From: Rhodococcus sp. OK302
Lineage (GTDB): Bacteria; Actinomycetota; Actinomycetes; Mycobacteriales; Mycobacteriaceae
Length of the DNA: 64,000 bases
Direction: 5' to 3'
Assembly: GCF_002245895.1 (NCBI RefSeq)
Contig: NZ_NPJZ01000001.1
Location: 1,772,501-1,836,500, forward strand
Shown: positions 56,868 through 64,000 of the stretch, one piece after another
Position numbering within the stretch: position 1 is the stretch's first letter
Layout of the letters: each line of letters begins with the position of its first letter
The notes under the pieces: model-generated
What the model was told of the DNA's origin: nothing
The model's input: the letters and a program-made list of their open reading frames with translations, nothing else
Database searches by the model: none
Translations under genes and position numbers: made by a program

Positions 56868-57614
56868 ATGGGTATCGAAATTCACAATCCAGCGACTCTG
56901 CCTGCCAACGACAACGTCCCGGGCAACGATTACGCCTTCTGTGTCGAGCTGGCCGGGCAGCCGTGGTTCACGTCCAAAGGCGCGATGATCGCGTACTACG
57001 GGAACATCAATTTCGAGCCGCTGGGACGCACCAGCATGGCCGCGATCGTCGCCGCCAGATTCTCTTCGCCGCTCTACGCCGACGACTGGGTGCTTGCTCA
57101 GGGGCAGGGAAAATTGATCCTCGGGGACCGCGGATTCAACATCAATTCCTACGACCTCGACGACGGAAATCTCACGATCCGCGCGGCGAATCTTCTTGCG
57201 TTCGAAACTGGCCTCGAACTCAAACAATCCATCGTGCCAGGCTTTTTGACGCTGTTGGGCACCGGAAAGTTCCTTGCGTCGTCCAATGGACCGGTCATGT
57301 TCGCGGAGCCGCCGCTACGTATCGATCCGCAAGCGCTCGTCGGTTGGGCCGACTGTCCGTCGCCGTCCCACCACTTCGATGCGGACTGGATGCAGAGCTT
57401 CCTGGGCTCGGTCCGAGGGACCATGTTCGGTGCCAATACCGGTGAAGAGAAGCAGTTCGATTTCACCGGTTCCGGGACGGTGCTGATTCAGTCGAGTGAG
57501 AAGGTCGTCAACGACGGGCACCTCCTCAAACACATCCAATCGGAGACTGTCGCGCTCGGGCAGAACAGTCTGCGAGCACTGCATTCCTCGATCGGTGCGC
57601 AGCTCCAGAACTGA
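56868..57614 (+). CDS. AIM24-family protein, third paralogue
   Basis: A 248-residue, more divergent AIM24 protein. FTSKGAMIAYYGNINFEPLG and GQGKLILGDRGFNINSYDLD match the fold, and the C-terminal FTGSGTVLIQSSEKVVND aligns with the other copies, followed by an extra 25-residue tail. GAGAGGGAGA lies just before the ATG. It ends the cluster, with a hairpin before purM. Confidence 0.83.
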   Translation: MGIEIHNPATLPANDNVPGNDYAFCVELAGQPWFTSKGAMIAYYGNINFEPLGRTSMAAIVAARFSSPLYADDWVLAQGQGKLILGDRGFNINSYDLDDGNLTIRAANLLAFETGLELKQSIVPGFLTLLGTGKFLASSNGPVMFAEPPLRIDPQALVGWADCPSPSHHFDADWMQSFLGSVRGTMFGANTGEEKQFDFTGSGTVLIQSSEKVVNDGHLLKHIQSETVALGQNSLRALHSSIGAQLQN

Positions 57615-57622
57615 GGTCGATC

Positions 57623-57646
57623 GGCCGCGAGGTCTCGTCAGCGGCC
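57623..57646 (+). terminator. Short hairpin after the AIM24 cluster
   Basis: GGCCGC and GCGGCC pair around an inner GAG/CTC. It lies 8 nt after the stop; no U tract follows. Confidence 0.45.
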
Positions 57647-57800
57647 TCAGTCCGGTAGCGTAAGGGCGTAATCGTCGGTATTTGTGTGCGCTGAGGACTC
57701 GAGTCGAGCCTCTTGGTGCGTCACGAGGGTTACACAACACATACCTGTGCACGAACAAAAAACGTGCTCGCGAGAAATACAAGGCTGGAGTAGTAATCCG

Positions 57801-58880
57801 ATGACCGAGGACAGTCACCGCACAGCAGGCGCCTCCTATGCAGCAGCAGGAGTCGATATCGCCGCCGGAGACCGGGCGGTGGAACTCTTCGCCCCGATGG
57901 CCAAGAAGGCCAGCCGCCCCGAGGTCATGGGCGGCCTCGGCGGATTCGCCGGATTGTTCTCGCTCAAGGGTGACTACAAGGAGCCCTTGCTCGCAGCTTC
58001 CACCGACGGCGTCGGAACCAAGCTGGCCGTCGCGCAGGCGATGGACAAGCACGACACCGTCGGACTCGACCTCGTCGCCATGGTTGTCGACGACCTCGTC
58101 GTGTGTGGTGCCGAGCCGCTGTTCCTTCAGGACTACATCGCAGTCGGACGTGTTATCCCCGAGCGCGTTGCCGAAATCGTCGGCGGCATCGCCGAAGGTT
58201 GCATCCAGGCCGGCTGCGCACTTCTCGGTGGCGAGACCGCCGAGCATCCCGGCATCATGGCCGATGGTGACTACGACCTCTCCGCTACCGGCGTTGGCGT
58301 CGTAGAAGCAGAGAAGCTGCTCGGACCGGACCGCGTCCGTCCCGGTGACGTTGTCATCGCGATGGGATCGTCGGGACTGCACTCCAACGGTTACTCGCTG
58401 GCACGCAAGGTTCTCCTCGAGATCGACCGCATGAACCTGAACGCTCACGTCGACGAGTTCAGTCGCACCCTGGGTGAAGAACTTCTCGAGCCCACCAAGA
58501 TCTACGCCAAGGATTGCCTCGCGCTCGCAGCCGAGACCGACGTGCGCACCTTCTGCCACGTCACCGGCGGCGGACTCGCGAACAACCTCGCGCGCGTCAT
58601 GCCCAAGGGCCTTGTTGCAGAGCTCGATCGCGGCACCTGGAGCCCGGCTCCGATCTTCGCGATGATCGCGCAGCGCGGACGCGTCGAGCGCTCCGAGATG
58701 GAGCAGACCTTCAACATGGGCGTCGGCATGGTTGCCGTCGTGGCTCCTGAGGACGTCGATCGTGCACTGGCCGTGCTCACCGCACGCCACATCGATTGCT
58801 GGACGCTGGGAAGCATCAAGAAGGCTTCGGATGCCGCTGCAGAGCGCGCGTTCCTCGCTGGAGATCACCCGCGCTTCTGA
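57801..58880 (+). CDS. purM: Phosphoribosylformylglycinamidine cyclo-ligase (AIR synthase)
   Basis: A 359-residue AIRS enzyme. SYAAAGVDIAAGDRAVELFA begins the fold, LAASTDGVGTKLAVAQAMDK is the ATP-binding signature, and VCGAEPLFLQDYIAVGRV, GGETAEHPGIMADGDYDLSA and HVTGGGLANNLARVMPKG complete it. It has its own 186-nt upstream region and a terminator after it. ATG at 57801 has GGAG upstream. Confidence 0.97.
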   Translation: MTEDSHRTAGASYAAAGVDIAAGDRAVELFAPMAKKASRPEVMGGLGGFAGLFSLKGDYKEPLLAASTDGVGTKLAVAQAMDKHDTVGLDLVAMVVDDLVVCGAEPLFLQDYIAVGRVIPERVAEIVGGIAEGCIQAGCALLGGETAEHPGIMADGDYDLSATGVGVVEAEKLLGPDRVRPGDVVIAMGSSGLHSNGYSLARKVLLEIDRMNLNAHVDEFSRTLGEELLEPTKIYAKDCLALAAETDVRTFCHVTGGGLANNLARVMPKGLVAELDRGTWSPAPIFAMIAQRGRVERSEMEQTFNMGVGMVAVVAPEDVDRALAVLTARHIDCWTLGSIKKASDAAAERAFLAGDHPRF

Positions 58881-58900
58881 GTCGTAGAACGTCGTAGAAC
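58881..58900. repeat. 10-bp tandem duplication after purM
   Basis: GTCGTAGAAC occurs twice head to tail starting immediately after the purM stop. Confidence 0.85.
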
Positions 58901-58908
58901 ATAACAAG

Positions 58909-58942
58909 CTGCCCGCCGGATCGAATCCGGCGGGGCAGTTTT
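58909..58942 (+). terminator. Intrinsic terminator after purM
   Basis: CTGCCCGCCGGAT pairs with ATCCGGCGGGGCAG around a TCGA loop, followed by TTTTG. Confidence 0.88.
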
Positions 58943-58986
58943 GTCTTCGATCTCCGAGCAGATCGAATGCGCTCGTTCAGGTACGC

Positions 58987-59019
58987 AAAAATGAGGAAGA
59001 GCGCTCAGCTCTTCCTCAT
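58987..59019 (-). terminator. Intrinsic terminator for the DUF3073 gene
   Basis: A perfect 12-bp stem ATGAGGAAGAGC/GCTCTTCCTCAT with a 5-nt loop; on the minus strand it is followed by TTTTT. It faces the purM terminator, so the two genes end back to back. Confidence 0.85.
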
Positions 59020-59049
59020 CTCACAGTCTGCGCAAATGGCAGTGCGCGG

Positions 59050-59253
59050 TCAACGCCGCCAGTCGTCGTAGTCGTCCTCTCGCGAATGCCCTTCCCTATC
59101 GGAAGTCGTGTCCGATCGGACACTGCTCCGATGCGAGTTGGTCGATCCACCTGCGAGCTCTCGTTGCAGGCTATCGAAATCCGTGGTCGGTACGCTGTAC
59201 TTCAATTCGCGTGCAACCTTGGTCTGCTTTGCCTTAGCCCGGCCGCGGCCCAT
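59050..59253 (-). CDS. DUF3073 small protein
   Basis: A 67-residue actinobacterial protein. MGRGRAKAKQTKVARELKYS is the invariant start of DUF3073; the C-terminus is acidic and disordered, ending DDYDDWRR. Function is unknown, though it is universally placed next to purM in mycolata (Rv0810c). GAGGGGG lies before the ATG, within a potential hairpin (CCCCGCG with CGCGAGGGG), so translation could be structure-controlled. Its promoter region is long, 223 nt to the asparaginase stop. Confidence 0.9.
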   Translation of the reverse strand: MGRGRAKAKQTKVARELKYSVPTTDFDSLQRELAGGSTNSHRSSVRSDTTSDREGHSREDDYDDWRR

Positions 59254-59308
59254 GGCTGACCCCCTCGCGCTTTCGCGGGGCGGCCTGGGGAATTTGGCGG
59301 CCCCGTTT

Positions 59309-59336
59309 GAGTGTGTAAGTTTCCTGACACACACTC
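59309..59336. promoter_or_regulatory. 8-bp inverted repeat upstream of DUF3073
   Basis: GAGTGTGT (59309-59316) and ACACACTC (59329-59336) with a 12-nt spacer, 56 nt before the DUF3073 start. Candidate operator. Confidence 0.4.
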
Positions 59337-59434
59337 TAGCCTGGAAAAGGTTCTTCCGCTTCCACGAGGGGTCTGTCGACGTGTCTGTTTGCTCTCACTA
59401 TGCCCGCGAGCTGCCAGGATGCTGAGAGAACTGC

Positions 59435-59497
59435 TCAGAACTTTGTTAGAACTGCGCAAAAGTTTCCGAAAACTACTCAGAAGTTTCCCGGAATTGC
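59435..59497. repeat. Three imperfect 21-bp tandem repeats at the asparaginase gene end
   Basis: On the minus strand the last 21 coding bases (encoding AIPGNF and stop, 59477-59497) are followed by two diverged copies (59456-59476 and 59435-59455). The copies keep GCAGTT/GTAGTT at the start and AACTT/AAGTTCTGA at the end. The period equals seven codons. Confidence 0.7.
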
Positions 59498-60430
59498 TCG
59501 GATCGTGCCTACTCGGGCATCCCCGCCGAACACCGGAGCTGACGCGAGGGCGGCCAGCTCCTCGGTCCATTCGGTATCCATCCGTTTGAGCAGAGCTGCC
59601 GCCAACGGTAGAAGCGCGCGCTCGTGGCCGTCGTCGATCTTGAGGGCAAACGCGGAACCGTCGGGGAGTGCTCCCGCGTAGATCCCGTCGTATCCGGTTT
59701 TGCTGAAGAGCCCGGGGACGGCTGACATCAATCGCTGATCGTTGCGCCCGGTGCCGGAGACGAGAAACGGGTTGGCGCGAACGGCGTCGGCTACCGCGCG
59801 CTCCGGTGAGTCCGGCGGCGCGGACGGAAGGCGTCCGAACGCACGAGCCAGATTTGTGAGCGAGAGCGGCACGATCGGAAGACCGCACCCGTCGATTCCG
59901 AGTTCCTGTTCCTCTTCGCCGCTGAGATCGAAGATCGTCTCCGCGATCGCGAGCTGAAGGGGATGGGTGGGCTCCATGTATGTCTCGAGCGGCCAGTCGT
60001 TCACGACGCACGTGGCGAGCATCGCGGAGTGCTTGCCCGAGCACGTCATGTAGATCTGACTGGGCAGTTCGCCGGCCGCGATCATTTCCGCGCGAGCGAG
60101 TTCGTTCCCCGGCAGATCCGACGGGCACTGCAACTGATCGATGGTGAGTTGGTAGCGATCGAGGAGCGCCGCGACGAGTTCGATGTGATCGGCTTCGCCG
60201 GCGTGAGACGACGCCGCAACGGCCAGTTCTTCGGGACTGATGGGCTCGAACCCGTTGCGCAGGGCGGCGACGGCCTGCAGCGGCTTGTTCGCTGATCGCG
60301 GGTAGATGGGAGTGTGGACTTCGCCGACAGCGGCAATGACGTCGCCGCTGCCGTCGAGGATGACGGCTGATCCACGGTGTACGCACTCACGGAATCCGGA
60401 GCGGACAACTTCCACCAGTTCGACGCTCAC
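59477..60430 (-). CDS. Asparaginase II-type enzyme (PF06089)
   Basis: A 317-residue protein of the Rhizobium etli ReAII family of L-asparaginases, unrelated to E. coli AnsA/B. VRSGFRECVHRGSAVILDGS, YPRSANKPLQAVAALRNGFE and ASSHAGEADHIELVAALLDR show the serine-lysine active region, and TCSGKHSAMLATCVVNDWPL follows. It hydrolyses asparagine to aspartate and ammonia. GTG at 60430 overlaps the MOSC stop (GTGA), so it is the last gene of a three-gene operon. Confidence 0.88.
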   Translation of the reverse strand: MSVELVEVVRSGFRECVHRGSAVILDGSGDVIAAVGEVHTPIYPRSANKPLQAVAALRNGFEPISPEELAVAASSHAGEADHIELVAALLDRYQLTIDQLQCPSDLPGNELARAEMIAAGELPSQIYMTCSGKHSAMLATCVVNDWPLETYMEPTHPLQLAIAETIFDLSGEEEQELGIDGCGLPIVPLSLTNLARAFGRLPSAPPDSPERAVADAVRANPFLVSGTGRNDQRLMSAVPGLFSKTGYDGIYAGALPDGSAFALKIDDGHERALLPLAAALLKRMDTEWTEELAALASAPVFGGDARVGTIRAIPGNF

Positions 60431-61095
60431 GAATGCACCTGTGTTTCCGCTCGTTCGATGTGTTTGACGATTCGTTCGTGCACAGTGGGCGCAAGATCCT
60501 GGTGATCGCGCAGTAGCCTGCGCAGCCGGTCCGGATGAGCGCCGGTGAAGGCATCTCGGACCGTGGCTCCGTGACCGGGCACGTGGACACGGGTGACGGT
60601 GTCGCCGGCAGCGATGGTGCCCGTTCGGTTCACCCGCAGATAGGCGCCCACATCGGACTGCTCGGTGAACCGTTTCACGAAGCCTTTTTCGCCAGACCAG
60701 AGTCCGAAAGTTCCGCACGGCACCCGCGGCCCGGTGACCTCGAGCTCCAGCACGTCAGACGAGTCGGGCCCACTGATCGTCCAGACCTCACCGATCACTG
60801 CGTCGGTGACATCCATGCCGCTGATCTGAAGGTTCTCACCGAACCAGCCGGGACCGAGGAGTCGGCCCAACTCCGTGGACCAGCGATCAGCTTCCTCGCT
60901 CGAGTAGGCGTACACAGCTTGATACGGGCCGCCGTGAAATTCGGTATCGCACACGTGGTCGCCGCCCAGACCGAGTCGGCCCACCGGAATGCGCCCGTCG
61001 ACGGGACGCTTGTCGATGGCGGTTCGGGTGACGCGTTTGACGCCGCTGTCACGCTCGGCAAACACGACGCACACGGCGTCGACGGTGGCCGTCAT
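60427..61095 (-). CDS. MOSC-domain protein (YiiM-like)
   Basis: A 222-residue molybdenum-cofactor sulfurase C-terminal-domain protein. TAIDKRPVDGRIPVGRLGLG and DTEFHGGPYQAVYAYSSEEA open the domain, WFGENLQISGMDVTDAVIGE follows, and the Moco-binding Cys lies in TGPRVPCGTFG. A 3-alpha tail follows residue 170. YiiM-like enzymes reduce N-hydroxylated compounds. Coupled by 4-bp overlaps to ygfZ upstream and the asparaginase downstream. Confidence 0.9.
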   Translation of the reverse strand: MTATVDAVCVVFAERDSGVKRVTRTAIDKRPVDGRIPVGRLGLGGDHVCDTEFHGGPYQAVYAYSSEEADRWSTELGRLLGPGWFGENLQISGMDVTDAVIGEVWTISGPDSSDVLELEVTGPRVPCGTFGLWSGEKGFVKRFTEQSDVGAYLRVNRTGTIAAGDTVTRVHVPGHGATVRDAFTGAHPDRLRRLLRDHQDLAPTVHERIVKHIERAETQVHS

Positions 61096-62213
61096 TTCCC
61101 GCGCAATCGGTTGACGGCTTCACGACCTGCCTGCGGAGCGTTGTCGTCGACGATCGAATCCGGATCGATGGATGCGGCGCTGGGGCCGGCGACCAATTCC
61201 GTGTCGGCGGGGACGTTGCGTTTGATCAGTGCCAGAGCGATCGGGCCGAGTTCGTGATGGTTGACGACGGTGCCGACGCGGCCCACTGTGCGGCCACCGG
61301 CCGTGATGGGATCGCCGGGTTCGGGCAGAGCCTCGGCGCTGCCGTCGAGGTGCAGGAGGACGAGGTGCCGCGGGGGCTTGCCGAGGTTGTGTACGCGGGC
61401 GACGGTTTCCTGTCCGCGGTAGCAACCCTTCTCGAGGTGCACGGCACCGTGTTCGTCAGGTCCGCCGATCCACCGGACCTCGTGGGGAATGGTCTTCTCG
61501 TCGGTGTCGAGTCCGATGCGGGGGCGTGCTGCTTCGACGCGGAGGGCTTCGAATGCCCAGCTTCCGGCCGGCTTGGCACCGGCGTCGGTCAGCGTTGTCC
61601 ACCACGTCGTCAGCTGCTCGCGTGGAACGAGGAGATCGAAGGAGTCAGCGGTCGGCCACGGCATGCGGCGGACGAATCCTCCGCCGGGGAGGGCGACGGC
61701 GTCGTAGACATCCGCAGGAACCGATGCGGCGGCCTTTTCCAAGACTGATGTCGATTCGGGACCGAGGAGGCTCAGCACTGCCAATTCGTTGCCGTCGCGA
61801 GGTTCGGCCTTGGACCAGAACACCATCTTCTTCAGGAAGGACAGGAGTTCGGGGCCACGATCGGCTTCGGTGTCGATCCAAGTAACGCCGTCCAGATCTG
61901 TCTGGACGAAGTGATGTTCGACGCGACCGTTGATGTCGAGGCTGAGATTTTCTGCGCTCTTCCCGTCGGGGAGGGCGGAGATGTGCTGGCTGGAGATGGT
62001 GTGCAGCCAGGTGAGGCGTTCTTCGCCGGGAATGGCGATGACAAATCGATGGCTACGATCGACGACCACCGCGGCACGTCCCGCGGTTCTTTGTTCACCG
62101 AGTGGATCGCCGTGATGCCAGGCGACCCCGACGTCGACCGACCCGTCCGGGGCGGGGACCGCGCCGGGGGAGGTCATGAGTGGACTGTTGGGCACAAGAG
62201 CGTTGTCGACCAC
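61092..62213 (-). CDS. ygfZ: YgfZ/GcvT-like folate-binding protein
   Basis: A 373-residue protein of the YgfZ family, which uses tetrahydrofolate to support Fe-S enzymes. The signature is EKGCYRGQETVARVHNLGKP with the conserved Cys. RFVIAIPGEERLTWLHTISS and PHEVRWIGGPDEHGAVHLEK flank it. GTG start at 62213 lies 6 nt from a TAGACT -10, so it is likely leaderless. It heads the ygfZ-MOSC-asparaginase operon and is divergent from pabC, another folate-linked gene. Confidence 0.92.
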   Translation of the reverse strand: MVDNALVPNSPLMTSPGAVPAPDGSVDVGVAWHHGDPLGEQRTAGRAAVVVDRSHRFVIAIPGEERLTWLHTISSQHISALPDGKSAENLSLDINGRVEHHFVQTDLDGVTWIDTEADRGPELLSFLKKMVFWSKAEPRDGNELAVLSLLGPESTSVLEKAAASVPADVYDAVALPGGGFVRRMPWPTADSFDLLVPREQLTTWWTTLTDAGAKPAGSWAFEALRVEAARPRIGLDTDEKTIPHEVRWIGGPDEHGAVHLEKGCYRGQETVARVHNLGKPPRHLVLLHLDGSAEALPEPGDPITAGGRTVGRVGTVVNHHELGPIALALIKRNVPADTELVAGPSAASIDPDSIVDDNAPQAGREAVNRLRGK

Positions 62214-62219
62214 GTCATC

Positions 62220-62225
62220 AGTCTA
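62220..62225 (-). promoter_or_regulatory. -10 hexamer, leaderless promoter of ygfZ
   Basis: TAGACT on the minus strand with a 6-nt spacer to the GTG at 62213. Confidence 0.55.
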
Positions 62226-62280
62226 GGAGTGTGGGTGGCCCCGCGGTTCAATGCGGGCAGAGATAGCGGGTTCCGGTCGT

Positions 62281-62286
62281 TAGTGT
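62281..62286 (+). promoter_or_regulatory. -10 hexamer, leaderless promoter of pabC
   Basis: TAGTGT with a 6-nt spacer to the ATG at 62293. The GAGG inside the spacer could also act as a weak ribosome site. Confidence 0.45.
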
Positions 62287-62292
62287 TGAGGT

Positions 62293-63162
62293 ATGTCTGA
62301 TCGCGTATTGGTAACTCTCGACCATGAGGTGCTCGATGCTGACGCACCTTTTCTGCATGCCGACGACTTGGCCGTCGTGCGAGGCGACGGGGTCTTCGAG
62401 ACGTTGTTGGTTCGTGGTGGGCGCGCGCGGGTGGTCGAGGCGCACCTGAGTCGACTGGCGCTCAGTGCCGAGGCATTGGGGTTGCCGGCGCCGGTTCTCG
62501 ACGACTGGCGTCTGGCGATCGAGATCGCGGTCGAGGAGTGGGGAAGCGAGAAGGAAGGTGCGTTGCGTCTGGTTCTCACTCGGGGGCGTGAGAGCGGGGA
62601 CAAGCCGACGGCGTTCGTGATGGTGGGCCCAGTGGCTGATCGAGTTCGGGAGGTCCGTGAATCGGGTCTGTCGGTGATCACTCTCGAGCGCGGCTACTCC
62701 GTGGATTTGTCGGCGCGGGCGCCGTGGCAACTGCTGGGGGCGAAGACCTTGTCCTACGCAACCAACATGGCTGCACTGCGCTACGCCGCCAATTTGGGTG
62801 CGGACGATGTGATTTTTGTCAGTTCGGAGGGAAACGTCCTGGAAGGCCCGCGCTCGACGGTGGTGGTCGTGCGGGACAGGACATTAATCACACCGCCGCC
62901 GGCTCAGGGCATTTTGATGGGAACGACGCAGCGTGCTTTGTTCGACGTGGCCGGAAGTGCGCGCTTCGATTGCCGCTACGAAACGCTGCGACCTGCAGAT
63001 TTGATTGCTGCGGATGGCGTGTGGATGGTTTCGAGCGTCACCTTGGCTGCGCGGGTTCATACACTTGACGGCTTCACTTTGCCAGGGACCAAAGTCGCTG
63101 GTGAGTTCGCAAAATTGGTTGAACGCGCAATCGGTTCCGGTTTGACCGATTTGAGCGAATAG
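62293..63162 (+). CDS. pabC: Aminodeoxychorismate lyase (class IV PLP enzyme)
   Basis: A 289-residue fold-type IV enzyme releasing p-aminobenzoate for folate synthesis. VVRGDGVFETLLVRGGRARV, then VEAHLSRLALSAEALGLPAP, is the family start; the Schiff-base Lys is in LLGAKTLSYATNMAALRYA, and VSSEGNVLEGPRSTVVVVRD and ILMGTTQRALFDVAG follow. A branched-chain or D-amino-acid transaminase role is less likely from the short sequence pattern and the folate-linked divergent neighbour. Confidence 0.88.
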   Translation: MSDRVLVTLDHEVLDADAPFLHADDLAVVRGDGVFETLLVRGGRARVVEAHLSRLALSAEALGLPAPVLDDWRLAIEIAVEEWGSEKEGALRLVLTRGRESGDKPTAFVMVGPVADRVREVRESGLSVITLERGYSVDLSARAPWQLLGAKTLSYATNMAALRYAANLGADDVIFVSSEGNVLEGPRSTVVVVRDRTLITPPPAQGILMGTTQRALFDVAGSARFDCRYETLRPADLIAADGVWMVSSVTLAARVHTLDGFTLPGTKVAGEFAKLVERAIGSGLTDLSE

Positions 63163-63168
63163 GAAACC

Positions 63169-63283
63169 GGACAGGTCTCTACTACGTTAGGTAGTAGCAA
63201 AGTCCTGCGGTCCAATCCGGACAGCAGTACCGTGTCCGCAGGGGCCGAGCGAATGCCCGCGTCTCGATCCCCGAAGCCTGTCC
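63169..63283 (+). ncRNA. Structured cydA leader RNA, unidentified class
   Basis: A closing stem GGACAGG (63169-63175)/CCTGTCC (63277-63283) encloses three helices: CTACTAC/GTAGTAG (63179-63185, 63191-63197; loop GTTAG), CCTGCGG/CCGCAGG (63204-63210, 63236-63242) and CGAG/CTCG (63246-63249, 63263-63266) flanked by GG/CC. The result is a multistem junction of 115 nt, followed 7 nt later by a hairpin over the cydA ribosome site. It does not match any riboswitch class I can recall. Structure is by eye only. Confidence 0.5.
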
Positions 63284-63290
63284 CAGGGCC

Positions 63291-63305
63291 CTACTCTCGG
63301 AGTAG
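63291..63305 (+). promoter_or_regulatory. Hairpin sequestering the cydA Shine-Dalgarno
   Basis: CTACTC-TCG-GAGTAG folds over the GGAG ribosome site (63299-63302), 3 nt before the ATG. Its arms share the CTACT/AGTAG sequence with the first leader hairpin (63179-63197), so the two can pair with each other alternatively. Confidence 0.6.
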
Positions 63306-63308
63306 CCA

Positions 63309-64000
63309 ATGGATACTTTGGACGTCTCCCGGTGGCAGTTCGGTATCACTACCGTCTACCACTTCATCCTTGTTCCGCTGACCATCGGACTTGCTCCGAT
63401 GATCGCGTTCATGCAGACCATGTGGGTCGTCACCAAGAAAGACCATTGGTACCGACTCACCAAGTTCTTCGGCAAACTCTTCCTCATCAACTTTGCGCTC
63501 GGTGTTGCTACCGGCATCGTGCAGGAGTTCCAGTTCGGAATGAACTGGAGTGAGTACTCCCGATTCGTCGGCGACGTATTCGGTGCGCCCCTTGCCCTCG
63601 AAGGCCTGGTCGCCTTCTTCCTCGAATCCGTCTTCATCGGGCTGTGGATTTTCGGTTGGGGCAAGCTGCCCAAATTGGTTCACCTGGCGACGATTTGGCT
63701 CGTTGCGATCGGTGTAAACGCGTCGGCCTTCTTCATCATCGCGGCCAACTCGTTCATGCAGCACCCCGTCGGAGCTGAATACAACCCCGAGACGGGTCGC
63801 GCCGAGCTGACAAGTATCTGGGCGTTGTTGACAAACAACACTGCGCTCGCGGCATTTCCACACGCGGTCGCCGGCGCCTTCCTGACAGCAGGCACCTTCG
63901 TAGCGGGAATCTGTGGTTGGTGGATGGTGCGAAACATGCGCCGTGCCAAGACAGCTGGACCGGCCGAGGCCACAAAACTCGAGTCCGACGCACGGACGAT
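63309..64000 (+). CDS. cydA: Cytochrome bd oxidase subunit I, N-terminal part
   Basis: The first 230 residues of CydA, cut by the window end. MDTLDVSRWQFGITTVYHFI begins with the conserved helix, including the heme b595 His in TTVYHFILVPLTIG; GIVQEFQFGMNWSEYSRFVG, APLALEGLVAFFLESVFIGL and NASAFFIIAANSFMQHPVG follow with the conserved glutamates. The bd oxidase is the high-affinity quinol oxidase used in low oxygen. Its ribosome site is hidden in a hairpin downstream of a structured leader, so expression probably has post-transcriptional control. Confidence 0.96.
   Translation, partial: MDTLDVSRWQFGITTVYHFILVPLTIGLAPMIAFMQTMWVVTKKDHWYRLTKFFGKLFLINFALGVATGIVQEFQFGMNWSEYSRFVGDVFGAPLALEGLVAFFLESVFIGLWIFGWGKLPKLVHLATIWLVAIGVNASAFFIIAANSFMQHPVGAEYNPETGRAELTSIWALLTNNTALAAFPHAVAGAFLTAGTFVAGICGWWMVRNMRRAKTAGPAEATKLESDART

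Noticed and set aside
63169..63283. c-di-AMP (ydaO), cobalamin, guanidine or SRP-type RNA as identity of the cydA leader
   Set aside because: None of their conserved sequences as I recall them are present, so the element was left unidentified.

Overview
The window is ordinary chromosome from a high-GC mycolata actinobacterium, most likely Rhodococcus of the R. erythropolis/qingshengii group. That guess rests on GC-rich codon use, many GTG starts, 4-bp ATGA/GTGA overlaps inside operons, a secreted class I cholesterol oxidase, and gene order. The order phoP-phoR, HIT, purD, purB, purC, ptrB, purS-purQ, VOC, M18 aminopeptidase, DyP, purL, sterol-carrier protein, purF, purM, DUF3073, pabC recalls M. 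tuberculosis Rv0757-Rv0812, with Rhodococcus-specific blocks inserted. Database names are from memory; nothing was searched.

Layout. 1-0.5 kb: a guanidinium exporter gene preceded by a clear guanidine-III riboswitch. 0.57-2.8 kb: PhoPR with three phased PhoP-box-like repeats upstream. 2.8-7.6 kb: a butyrolactone-receptor-like TetR, a HIT protein and a membrane glycosyltransferase pair (GT2-GtrA plus GT39). 7.6-12.6 kb: a five-gene peptide/nickel-type ABC importer, fully translationally coupled. 12.7-15.9 kb: purD and a Tat-exported cholesterol oxidase with a KstR-like box and a perfect 16-bp palindrome. 15.9-23.3 kb: accessory and partly decayed DNA with a doubly broken DUF222/HNH gene, a nucleotidyltransferase, DedA-PAP2, a convergent two-component pair, a DUF347 remnant and an aminotransferase. 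24-32.5 kb: purB, HIT, a NarL-type two-component system, a secreted tyrosine phosphatase, purC-ptrB. 32.5-36.3 kb: a C4-dicarboxylate sensor/regulator divergent from dctA. 36.4-40 kb: glutathione peroxidase, DUF2334, a frameshifted secreted metalloprotease and an MBL-fold protein. 40.1-41 kb: purS-purQ. 41-48.4 kb: a two-component system, DUF305 lipoprotein, small membrane proteins, VOC, M18 aminopeptidase and DyP. 48.6-58.9 kb: purL, a membrane alpha/beta hydrolase, CPBP protease, SCP, purF, three AIM24 paralogues, purM. 59-64 kb: DUF3073, an asparaginase/MOSC/YgfZ operon, pabC, and the start of cydA behind a long structured leader.

The unifying theme is de novo purine synthesis (purD, B, C, S, Q, L, F, M), scattered as separate transcription units. 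Many of these and their neighbours look leaderless: a TANNNT -10 element ends 6-8 nt before a GTG/ATG start. Five complete two-component systems sit within 43 kb. The most interesting unexplained signal is the 5' leader of cydA (63169-63305), which can fold into a closed multistem junction followed by a hairpin that hides the Shine-Dalgarno sequence and can pair alternatively with the first stem.
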